Assembly: GCA_947085305.1 (NCBI GenBank)
Contig: CAMTVV010000163.1
Location: 1-11,870 of the forward strand
Length of the DNA stretch: 11,870 nt
Direction of reading: 5' to 3'
Origin: JAMCQB01 sp947085305
Lineage (GTDB): Bacteria; Nitrospirota; Thermodesulfovibrionia; Thermodesulfovibrionales; UBA9159
Positions 1-6,159 of this stretch are shown in pieces. Each line of letters opens with the position of its first letter. Position 1 is the first letter of the stretch. The notes below the pieces were generated by a model. That model had not been told where the DNA came from, did no database searches, and was given only the letters and a program-made list of their open reading frames with translations. Position numbers and translations under genes: made by a program.

Positions 1-120
1 TTCTCTAGTTTGACCGTCCTTGGAGAAACCAGCTTCGAAACCACCAGTGGTGGAGTCAATAACCAAGATGGCAACATCGGCTTGGGAGGTACCAGTGATC
101 ATATTCTTGATAAAATCTCT
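1..120 (-). other. Eukaryotic-type EF-1alpha coding fragment (likely chimeric join)
   Basis: Read on the minus strand, these 40 codons give RDFIKNMITGTSQAD, then VAILVIDSTTGGFEAG, then SKDGQTRE. This is the diagnostic G-domain stretch of eukaryotic EF-1alpha just after the DxPGH box. Bacterial EF-Tu differs here. Codons also switch to the strongly biased eukaryotic style (GGT, TCC, AAG, GAC, CAA, ACT, AGA), unlike the neighbouring genes. The join falls around 117-123, where both partners could read 'Y/H-R-D-F-I-K', so a short shared sequence probably bridged two unrelated molecules. Inference: assembly or amplification chimera rather than gene transfer. Confidence 0.88.
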
Positions 121-276
121 GTACATCCTGATTTTTTCAGGGGGTGAGATTTTCTGGTTCTCGGTGACCTCCTGAACGGGGCACCATTTAAGACACTCAC
201 TGCATCGTGTGCACGCGTCGAGCTCTATAAGGTGACGCTTCGTCAGCCCTTCGATAAAAGATCGTTGTTTACCCAT
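1..276 (-). CDS. HdrD-like 4Fe-4S protein, N-terminal part, joined in frame to a foreign EF-1alpha fragment (partial)
   Basis: The frame opens at ATG 276 and stays open to the window edge (92 codons). Residues 1-52 look like the start of a heterodisulfide-reductase HdrD / DsrK-type Fe-S subunit. They carry a classic [4Fe-4S] motif, C22-x2-C25-x2-C28-x3-C32-P, followed by an ISPPEKIRMY stretch. In the family this subunit sits on the cytoplasmic side of a membrane cytochrome b and passes electrons between quinone and thiol/disulfide or ferredoxin partners. The start overlaps the last 8 bases of the upstream cytochrome-b gene (269-1078), so the two are translationally coupled and probably form an HdrDE-like complex. 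From residue 53 on, the protein is no longer HdrD: it reads as eukaryotic EF-1alpha (see the feature at 1-120). The second cluster and the CCG domains expected in HdrD are therefore not seen. The HdrD call for the first 52 residues is good but rests on one cluster plus context. Confidence 0.7.
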   Translation of the reverse strand, partial: MGKQRSFIEGLTKRHLIELDACTRCSECLKWCPVQEVTENQKISPPEKIRMYRDFIKNMITGTSQADVAILVIDSTTGGFEAGFSKDGQTRE

Positions 277-1078
277 GGGTAACCTCCCAGAGACGTGATT
301 TCCTTCTCGAGGCTTCCAGAGTGGTAATCTGGGCGGTGAACATGTGGAACTGCTTGGAAAAGGGGAGATAGGCGAGAAAGGTAAAGGCAGAAAAGGCATG
401 AAATGCCCAGAAAATCCTGTAGAGAAGTTGGGACGAGGGCTCGCTTCGGGTAAGAGGGCCGAAGATCAGAGAAAAAAGAGCACCCACAGGCGACCAGTCC
501 ATCAGCGGCGGATGAAATCGTGCGAGACGGATTCCCTCGACGCAGAATCCGCTGAGGATTATGAGAAACATCAGAATAAGGACAAAAGCATCGTCCCAGC
601 TCGAGACAACACTATGCCTGGAAAATACATATCGCCTCATGATGTAAAACAAGAGACTCATTAAGGCCAGGCCACCTGCGATATCCAGTACGAGGGAATA
701 ATAGAGATAGAAATGTCCTCTTAAAATATGGAGACCAAAGTCATAATCAACGGCGACGAGAAGCGTGCCAATAAAGAGGATAATAAATCCCCAATACACG
801 AGTATAAGCATTACTCCCCTGAGTCTGCTTTTCTCCATGACCCTCCGGGCAAAGAGACATTCCCCTGAGAAGAGATAGAGGAGACTTATCCTCATAAGCC
901 CCCATATCGATTTCTTAGGGACATAATCAGAAGGGTCATCCCTGCCTTTAAGCCAGATGGATACCTTCGACCATGAACCTATGAGAAAGATCGCGACCGA
1001 TAGTGCGGCTGCCCCATAAAAGATTATCCTCAGGAGAGGGGGGATATCCCCGAAAACTAATCTTGTCGCTTCTACCAT
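269..1078 (-). CDS. HdrE/NarI-like membrane cytochrome b subunit
   Basis: A 269-residue integral membrane protein of the nitrate-reductase-gamma / HdrE / DsrM type. Five hydrophobic spans are visible at about residues 16-36, 88-110, 125-147, 163-183 and 219-240. Candidate haem-ligand histidines lie at 117, 122, 227 and 245, at the ends of or within these spans, as expected for a di-haem b subunit. The family takes electrons from or gives them to the quinone pool and couples them to an HdrD-like Fe-S subunit. The next gene (start 276) is exactly such a partner and overlaps this stop by 8 bases. Start ATG 1078 follows a GGGAGG site. Sitting downstream of the activase, the pair may supply low-potential electrons for corrinoid reactivation or dispose of electrons from methyl oxidation. 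That role is inference. The fold and topology are secure; the exact subfamily is not. Confidence 0.8.
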   Translation of the reverse strand: MVEATRLVFGDIPPLLRIIFYGAAALSVAIFLIGSWSKVSIWLKGRDDPSDYVPKKSIWGLMRISLLYLFSGECLFARRVMEKSRLRGVMLILVYWGFIILFIGTLLVAVDYDFGLHILRGHFYLYYSLVLDIAGGLALMSLLFYIMRRYVFSRHSVVSSWDDAFVLILMFLIILSGFCVEGIRLARFHPPLMDWSPVGALFSLIFGPLTRSEPSSQLLYRIFWAFHAFSAFTFLAYLPFSKQFHMFTAQITTLEASRRKSRLWEVTHG

Positions 1079-1117
1079 AGTACTTTTTCCTCCCTCATGA
1101 ATGGACTTTTCGTCCGC

Positions 1118-1462
1118 TCATTCCTCTTTGCTGCTCTTGCTTATCTTTCTGCTCTCCATGAATGTGATGCTCACATCCTTTGAGACAGCAAAACCCGCCT
1201 CCGCCTCCATGGCCTTAAGGACCCCGCAGGGCACGGGACAGGTGACATGCTTCAGATGCTTTGATGCGGAACGGTAAACCGGATTTTCGAGGAACCTGGT
1301 GAATACCGCCATCATATCGAGGAGCTCTATCTCCTCAGCCATTTCTTTCACCATCTCACATTCCGTTTCCAAGGAGATGAGGACCTTTTTGTCTTTGCCT
1401 TTCTCGGCAGTCACTGTCGTCGAAAAACCGCATATCCCTGAATTCACCACGACCTGTGTCAT
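1118..1462 (-). CDS. Small conserved cysteine-containing protein, DUF6951-like
   Basis: A 114-residue soluble protein of unknown function. It has cysteines at the start (NSGICGF) and in the middle (E-C-E), and a C-terminal CPVPCGVLKAMEAEAGFAV segment, followed by a basic tail. This pattern recalls the small family annotated as DUF6951, which I associate with corrinoid-methyltransferase neighbourhoods; I cannot verify that assignment here. The conserved paired cysteines (CPVPC) and the position between the RACE activase and the HdrDE-like pair suggest a metal, Fe-S or corrinoid-handling accessory role, but this is inference from context. ATG 1462 is preceded by a GAGGAG site with good spacing. 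The gap to the activase stop is 99 bases and contains the perfect 12-base palindrome GGAGAATTCTCC (1504-1515). Confidence 0.72.
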   Translation of the reverse strand: MTQVVVNSGICGFSTTVTAEKGKDKKVLISLETECEMVKEMAEEIELLDMMAVFTRFLENPVYRSASKHLKHVTCPVPCGVLKAMEAEAGFAVSKDVSITFMESRKISKSSKEE

Positions 1463-1561
1463 TTTTTAACTCCTCTGCTGTCAAGGCCGGCGGACTCTGG
1501 GAGGGAGAATTCTCCTTTCTCTTCCCGCGTCCTGTCATTAACCATATATAACACTGACGTC

Positions 1562-3535
1562 CTATCCCTTTATTTCCACCTTGCTCCCTGACTTTGCGAG
1601 GAGTTCTTTCAGGTTCGGGAATTTGTCTTTCATATGGGGGATATGCATTGCCTGCATGAACTCCTTCTCAAAGGCTGGGTCGGTGGCGATTTCGAGGAAT
1701 TCCACCCACCGCGCCCTTTCACTCGCTTCCTGTCTCTTGCCCCTGTTGAGGAGGGCCATCCTCGCGCCGTCCCCTGCTGCGTTGCCCACTGCATATACCT
1801 TGTCAATGGGACAATCGGGGAACAGCCCCAGGGTGAGGGAAGCTTCCCTGTCGATGTGGCTCCCGAAGGCGCCCGCAAGGACTACCCTGTCAAGCTCTGT
1901 GATCCCGAGCTTCTTCATCATCAGCTTTGCGCCGGTGTAAAGCGCTCCCTTTGCCAGCTGGAGAGCCCTCACATCCCCCTGTGTGATGGTGATGTCTGTT
2001 CCTATGGAGGTCTCTTCAGCCCAGGCAAGGACGTATTCCGGTTTTCCGTCAGCATCCTTCCGGACCCTCGGGGTGTTGAGGTCCATTACGAACCTTCCTG
2101 ACTTGTCGATAATCCCTGCCTTGAACATCTCCGCAACGATCTCGATAATGCCTGAGCCGCAGATTCCCTTTGCATTCACCTTCTCGATCTGGGTATGCCA
2201 ATCCGCTTTTCCTATGACCTTGTAGAGAGGCTCCTTTGTGACAGGATCGATCTGGACCTTCTCGATGGCCCCCGGCGCAGCCCTCATGCCGAATTTTATC
2301 TGCGCGCCTTCAAAGGCAGGCCCTGTTGCACAGGAGGTGGAACAGACCTTGTTGCGGTTCCCGAGGAGGAGTTCACCGTTTGTGCCGATGTCGATGATCA
2401 GCACCATTTCATCCTGATTGTACGGCTCTTCGGCAATGAGCACGCCCACGTTGTCAGCACCCACAAACCCGGCCTCGATCGGAAGCACATGGATATAGGC
2501 AGAGGGGTTGATCTTTAGCCCGAGGTCGCGGGCTTTGATGTTCAGGGAATTCTGCACCGCGGGGATGAAGGGCGAACGGCCGATATACTCAGGGTTAAAG
2601 CCGAGTAATATATGGTGCATGGCGGTATTGAAAACAATGGTAAGATCATCGATGGCATAACCGGGGTTCGGGCCGTCTTTCTTTATCTCGGATACCACCC
2701 TCTCGATGATATCATTGAGCCCCGCGATGATTGCCTTCTGCATGGTTTCGAGCCCCTCGGGGTTGCTCATCGCATAAGTGATGCGCGACATCACGTCTTC
2801 ACCATAGGGCACCTGTGGGTTCATCATGGACTCGGTATTGACGACCCGTCCGGTATTGAGATCGGACAGGTATCCGACACAGGTAGTGGTTCCGACGTCT
2901 ACCGCAAGGCCGTAGCACGCCTCCACAAAACCGGGCTCCACCTTTATGATCTCTTTATCCATCCAGACCGTGACTGTGGCCTTCCACTGATCTTTCCTCA
3001 GGACATTCTGGAGGTCTTTTAATGCCATGAAGTCGAAGGTGAGGTTCTTGAGTCCATAGTCATCCTCGAGAAATTTCAACACCCTTTCGTAATCCCCTGT
3101 GGTCATATCATGGAGGGTCGGAGGGGCAAGTTCGATGTTGTATTTCTTCACCGCAGGGTCCAGGGCTATGGTAAGCTCCTTTGCAGCCTTCCTCACCACC
3201 TGTTTCCCTGCCCTTGACCGCTCGGGGACAAAGACTTTTACATCGCCGTACACCTCTGCGGTGCAGGCAAGGCGGATCCCCGGCCCGTCCTCAGGCTTTA
3301 TATGTTTCTTTTCGTCCTCTGTGATGATCGAGAGATGGGACATGCCCGACTCCATACCGTCTTTTTCAAAATATCCTTCCTCGATCCTCACCTTGCACTT
3401 TCCGCAGACCTTCTTGTTCCCGCAGAGGCCCTCGATATCGACCCCCAGGGACTGGGCGGACTCAAGGAGGGTCTTCCCTTCTTCCACTTCGCCCCTTCTT
3501 CCCGACGGCTGGAATATTACCCTGTATTTTTTCAT
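1562..3535 (-). CDS. Reductive activase of corrinoid enzymes (RACE; COG3894-type ferredoxin + ASKHA ATPase)
   Basis: A 657-residue protein with the full domain order of ATP-dependent corrinoid activases. The N-terminal 2Fe-2S ferredoxin domain has ligands C38, C44, C47 and C91 (GLCGNKKVCGKCKV, then RLACTAEV). A middle/linker region spans about 105-205. The C-terminal ASKHA (actin/Hsp70-like) domain starts at YGLAVDVGTTT (209-218) and continues with IIDIGTNGEL and the VLAGAFGSH loop. Family role: it uses ATP to reduce the corrinoid partner from inactive Co(II) to Co(I), as the activating enzyme of Acetobacterium O-demethylases does. It is the repair arm for the corrinoid protein at 4387-5076. 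RamA-type archaeal activators instead carry C-terminal 4Fe-4S clusters; this is the bacterial 2Fe-2S type. ATG 3535 has a GGAGG site 8 bases upstream, with a TATAAT box just before it and a candidate attenuator further upstream. Confidence 0.93.
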   Translation of the reverse strand: MKKYRVIFQPSGRRGEVEEGKTLLESAQSLGVDIEGLCGNKKVCGKCKVRIEEGYFEKDGMESGMSHLSIITEDEKKHIKPEDGPGIRLACTAEVYGDVKVFVPERSRAGKQVVRKAAKELTIALDPAVKKYNIELAPPTLHDMTTGDYERVLKFLEDDYGLKNLTFDFMALKDLQNVLRKDQWKATVTVWMDKEIIKVEPGFVEACYGLAVDVGTTTCVGYLSDLNTGRVVNTESMMNPQVPYGEDVMSRITYAMSNPEGLETMQKAIIAGLNDIIERVVSEIKKDGPNPGYAIDDLTIVFNTAMHHILLGFNPEYIGRSPFIPAVQNSLNIKARDLGLKINPSAYIHVLPIEAGFVGADNVGVLIAEEPYNQDEMVLIIDIGTNGELLLGNRNKVCSTSCATGPAFEGAQIKFGMRAAPGAIEKVQIDPVTKEPLYKVIGKADWHTQIEKVNAKGICGSGIIEIVAEMFKAGIIDKSGRFVMDLNTPRVRKDADGKPEYVLAWAEETSIGTDITITQGDVRALQLAKGALYTGAKLMMKKLGITELDRVVLAGAFGSHIDREASLTLGLFPDCPIDKVYAVGNAAGDGARMALLNRGKRQEASERARWVEFLEIATDPAFEKEFMQAMHIPHMKDKFPNLKELLAKSGSKVEIKG

Positions 3536-3542
3536 CTCATTT

Positions 3543-3559
3543 CCTCCAAATGCATTATA
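3543..3559 (-). promoter_or_regulatory. TATAAT -10 box and GGAGG ribosome site in front of the activase
   Basis: On the minus strand a perfect TATAAT (3559-3554) lies just upstream of GGAGG (3547-3543) and the activase ATG at 3535. No good -35 hexamer is seen 17 bases upstream, so an activator or an alternative -35 would be needed. An 11-base palindrome, ATAAC-T-GTTAT (3568-3578), falls in the spacer/-35 region and could be an operator. The expected start point would give a leader of only about a dozen bases. Confidence 0.4.
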
Positions 3560-3591
3560 ATAAGTAGATAACTGTTATGTTCTTTGTAGTG

Positions 3592-3617
3592 AAAAACTCC
3601 CCTTATGAAAAAAGGGG
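3592..3617 (-). terminator. Rho-independent terminator / attenuator hairpin ahead of the activase
   Basis: In minus-strand RNA, CCCCTT (3617-3612) pairs with AAGGGG (3604-3599) across a 7-base loop, followed by AG and five U residues (3596-3592). The stem is only 6 bp, so termination may be partial. It separates the seven-gene methyltransferase operon from the activase block. Confidence 0.5.
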
Positions 3618-3672
3618 ATTGAGAGGGATTCCGCGGTTAGAAAAGCTCTCCTAACCCCTTTGTCTCAACCCC
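3614..3672 (-). promoter_or_regulatory. 59-base foldback that competes with the terminator (possible antiterminator) or repeat remnant
   Basis: GGGGTTGAGA (3672-3663 on the minus strand) pairs with TCTCAAtCCCC (3624-3614) with a single bulged T. An inner stem, GGTTAG/CTAACC (3656-3651 with 3640-3635), stacks inside it. The CCCC at 3617-3614 is also the left arm of the terminator at 3592-3617, so the two structures are mutually exclusive. That is the logic of a transcription attenuator. A palindromic intergenic repeat (MITE/REP remnant) is the alternative explanation. Confidence 0.45.
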
Positions 3673-3721
3673 GGCTGATTCGACGGGAAGAAAAAAAGAG
3701 TGATATCCTCTCATTGACAGG

Positions 3722-4387
3722 CTATACTGTCTCCACAAAGGACTTCTCCGGACTGTTCACACACGTTTTCCTTCCATAAGGGCAAATATTTACGCATAAG
3801 CCGCAATTGGGCTTACCGTTGAGTCTCTTGCTGTTCTTTTTATGGGAATGGCATCTGTCCAAACTGACCAGTTCCACAAACGGCTCGTACCTTGACCATT
3901 CCGCTCCGGTTATCGCCTCCGAAGGACAGAAATCCATGCAGAGGCTGCACTCCCCGCAGAGACTGAACTCCATCGGCGTATCGACCTCGAACGGCGCGTC
4001 GGTAAGCACGGTCACGAGGGAGAGCCGCGGGCCGTAGTCAGGGCTTATGAGAAGGCTGTTCCTCCCTATCCATCCCAGGCCTGAGGAAGTGGCAGCCATT
4101 TTATGAGTAAAAAGCGGGTACAGTTTCGATATGAATGTACCCTTTACCCGGTCGGAGTCTGGAGGGATGCAGAGGTATCTGTATCCCTTTCTCTTCAGGT
4201 ATTGGGCAGTCTTTCTCTGCAAAGACGCGAGCAGGTCGATAGTATCTTCATTCAGTTTCCTATCAACGCCGATCGAAACAGCCGTTTCGAGATGTGCTAT
4301 TTCGTCTCCGAGCACACCCCTAAGCTGCGCAAACCCTACGACAGTTGCGCCTGACTTAAGGAGTTCTTCCCTGAGCGTTTTTCCCAT
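3722..4387 (-). CDS. Short QueG-like double [4Fe-4S] ferredoxin protein
   Basis: A 221-residue protein resembling the core of epoxyqueuosine reductase (QueG) without its usual length (QueG is about 380 residues). The central segment SGLGWIGRNSLLISPDYGPR matches the QueG/DUF1730 region that lies next to the cobalamin. Two ferredoxin-like clusters follow: C144-x2-C147-x2-C150-x3-C154-P, and C195-x2-C198-x3-C202-P with C179 and C209 available as extra ligands. QueG is itself cobalamin dependent and related to reductive dehalogenases. Here the gene starts inside the stop codon of the corrinoid-protein gene (ATG at 4387 overlapping TGA; GTG 4390 is a possible alternative), so the two are co-translated. 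That context suggests an electron donor or repair partner for the corrinoid protein rather than tRNA modification. The function is inference; the Fe-S clusters are clearly visible. Confidence 0.8.
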   Translation of the reverse strand: MGKTLREELLKSGATVVGFAQLRGVLGDEIAHLETAVSIGVDRKLNEDTIDLLASLQRKTAQYLKRKGYRYLCIPPDSDRVKGTFISKLYPLFTHKMAATSSGLGWIGRNSLLISPDYGPRLSLVTVLTDAPFEVDTPMEFSLCGECSLCMDFCPSEAITGAEWSRYEPFVELVSLDRCHSHKKNSKRLNGKPNCGLCVNICPYGRKTCVNSPEKSFVETV

Positions 4388-5076
4388 CACTTCTTTCTCG
4401 CTTCAGCCTCTTCCTTGAGTTTCTTGAGAGAACTGATCATATTGATGGCGTCCTTCAGAGCGTTGTTTGCGTCCTTTGCATACCCGTCCGCTCCCCACTT
4501 CTCTGCGATGTCCTGAGAAACCGGCGCTCCGCCGATCATGATCTTGACGTTCGGATTTTTCTCGTGGAGGTTGTCGATGACCTTCTTCATTCCGGTCATT
4601 GTCGTCGTCATCATCGCCGAGAGACAGACGAGGTCGGAGGCGGTCTTCATCTGTTCCTCAACGAACTTATCGAGAGGCACGTCACGCCCGAGGTCGTATA
4701 CGGTAAAGCCCGCCACGTCAAACATCATCTTCACGATGTTCTTGCCGATGTCATGGACATCGCCTTCCACTGTTCCGATGACCACGGAGCCCTTCACGCC
4801 GAGGTCAAGCTGCACCACGTGAGGCTTCAGGATATCGAGACCCGCATAGAGGGCATCGGCGCACATGAGGAGTTCGGGTACGAAATACTCCTGTGCCTCG
4901 AACAGCCTTCCCACCTCTTCCATGCCGCTCACGAGGCCGTTGAAGATCGCTTCGTTGGCATCCATCCCCACATTCAGGACTTCCTGGGATGCTTCCTTAG
5001 CAGCATCTTCGTCGTACTGGATCACCGCATTTCTCAGTCTTTCCAAAAGCTCCTTTTTCTTTTCGTCCGTGGCCAT
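4387..5076 (-). CDS. Corrinoid (B12-binding) methyl-carrier protein, MtaC/MtvC/OdmA type
   Basis: A 229-residue corrinoid protein. Residues 1-90 form the helical cap domain (B12-binding_2, methionine-synthase type). Residues about 97-215 form the Rossmann B12-binding domain with the base-off/His-on signature GDVHDIGKNIV: D106, the cobalt-ligand H108 and G111. The S-x-L-like stretch CLSAMMTTT (151-159) and the GGAPV loop (182-186) complete the nucleotide-tail pocket. Role in the family: the Co(I) form accepts a methyl group from the substrate through methyltransferase I, then hands it to methyltransferase II. The gene lies 4 bases after the UroD-family methyltransferase stop. Its AGGAGGT ribosome site is embedded in that stop region, so the partners are made together. 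The 1-base overlap with the QueG-like gene extends the coupling. The C-terminal K/E-rich tail (218-229) is slightly longer than usual. Confidence 0.95.
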   Translation of the reverse strand: MATDEKKKELLERLRNAVIQYDEDAAKEASQEVLNVGMDANEAIFNGLVSGMEEVGRLFEAQEYFVPELLMCADALYAGLDILKPHVVQLDLGVKGSVVIGTVEGDVHDIGKNIVKMMFDVAGFTVYDLGRDVPLDKFVEEQMKTASDLVCLSAMMTTTMTGMKKVIDNLHEKNPNVKIMIGGAPVSQDIAEKWGADGYAKDANNALKDAINMISSLKKLKEEAEARKK

Positions 5077-5080
5077 TTTT

Positions 5081-6115
5081 TTACCTCCTGTATTTTTTCA
5101 CTTCATCCATCATTGTTCGTAAGTTTTCGGCGGGAACCGTGGGCCAGATGTCACACCCCGGCCATACCGCGCTAACCCCGTCGTCCATGCATTTCTTCAT
5201 CGTCTCCTTCACCATTTCAGGGGTCCCCGCCACGAGGACATTGTAAGGGTCATAGTTCCCGAAGATCAGGGCGTCCTTGCCGAGTTTCTTGCGGGACTCT
5301 GCAACGTCGTTTTTCTGGTCAACGCTGATAGCCCTTGCGCCGGTCTCTATCATGAAAGGGACAATGTCGTTGGTCTTGCCGCAGATATGGAGTATGCTGG
5401 GCACCGTCAATCTGTCAGCGATCTTTTTGATGTAGGGCTGGATCAGGTTCTTGAATACCCGGGGACTCAGCACGTCCGAGGTGGCGCCCATCTCCCTCAC
5501 GGTGATATAATCAGCCCCTGCCTTCTCGAACTGTTCTGCGACGATGATAACAGCGTCGGCAAGGAGATCGAGGAGTTTGCCCACTTTGTCGGGCTTCTTG
5601 AAGGAGAGCTTCAGCAGGTCATTGAGCTCCATGATCTGTCCCGCGAGGGTAAAGGGGCCCAGGACATATGTCCCGATGGGAACGTCTCCGCCGATATCCT
5701 TCTTCATCAACCTGATGGCTTCACACACAAGGGGGATCCTTCCCTTTTCCTGAAAACCCGAAGGGATCGAAATCTCCATTTCATCTTCCCTATGGATGAG
5801 TTTCGTCTTGATCGTGGGGTAGAGTAAGTCTTCGGAATGAGCGTACACATTTATTTCGCAGCCCAGGGCCTCTGCTTCGACGCAGAGGTCAAAGGGGACT
5901 ACGCCGCACTCAAATCCGAAGAGCTTGTAAGTGGTGGATGCCGCACCGGCCATCATCCTTGCATCAAGGTGCGACGCAGCAAATTTGTACCCGAGGGATT
6001 TCAGGCCCTCTGTGGTGACATTCCCCATGCCGCTGAAGCACGGCGGCCTGTCAACCTCTTCCCCTGCAAAGAGCTTCATTATTCTTTCTTTCGCTGTCAT
6101 GGATGTTATCGACAT
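5081..6115 (-). CDS. UroD/MtaA-family methyltransferase I (paralogue next to the corrinoid protein)
   Basis: A 344-residue TIM-barrel protein of the uroporphyrinogen-decarboxylase superfamily, methylcobamide-methyltransferase branch (MtaA/MtbA, OdmB/MtvB, MtoB). The zinc-site pattern of this branch is visible: H243-x-C245 in ILHICGKTND and C321 in WPGCDIWPTVP. True UroD lacks this set. In the vanillate/veratrol-type O-demethylases such a protein moves the methyl group from substrate oxygen to the Co(I) corrinoid. In archaeal MtaA it moves it from corrinoid to coenzyme M. Because the corrinoid gene follows after 4 bases and an MtrH-family protein precedes it, the substrate-to-corrinoid role is favoured. 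The substrate is unknown. ATG 6115 has AAGGAGGAG just upstream; Met6 is a less likely alternative start. Only weakly like the second copy (7895-8932) outside the shared motifs, so the two probably differ in substrate or partner. Confidence 0.9.
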   Translation of the reverse strand: MSITSMTAKERIMKLFAGEEVDRPPCFSGMGNVTTEGLKSLGYKFAASHLDARMMAGAASTTYKLFGFECGVVPFDLCVEAEALGCEINVYAHSEDLLYPTIKTKLIHREDEMEISIPSGFQEKGRIPLVCEAIRLMKKDIGGDVPIGTYVLGPFTLAGQIMELNDLLKLSFKKPDKVGKLLDLLADAVIIVAEQFEKAGADYITVREMGATSDVLSPRVFKNLIQPYIKKIADRLTVPSILHICGKTNDIVPFMIETGARAISVDQKNDVAESRKKLGKDALIFGNYDPYNVLVAGTPEMVKETMKKCMDDGVSAVWPGCDIWPTVPAENLRTMMDEVKKYRR

Positions 6116-6159
6116 TACTCCTCCTTCATAATCGTGTTAGTGATGCTCAGCTCACGCCT

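Noticed and set aside
1..120. Bacterial or archaeal elongation factor as source of the left-edge fragment
   Set aside because: The GTSQAD...GGFEAG...KDGQTRE order and codon bias are of the eukaryotic EF-1alpha type; EF-Tu reads differently in this region.
344..664. 106-codon plus-strand frame opposite the cytochrome b gene
   Set aside because: Highly charged, low-similarity antisense reading of a membrane-protein gene; no promoter or ribosome site.
1504..1515. Perfect 12-base palindrome GGAGAATTCTCC between the activase and the small protein gene
   Set aside because: Too short and isolated to call an operator; mentioned only within the neighbouring gene entry.
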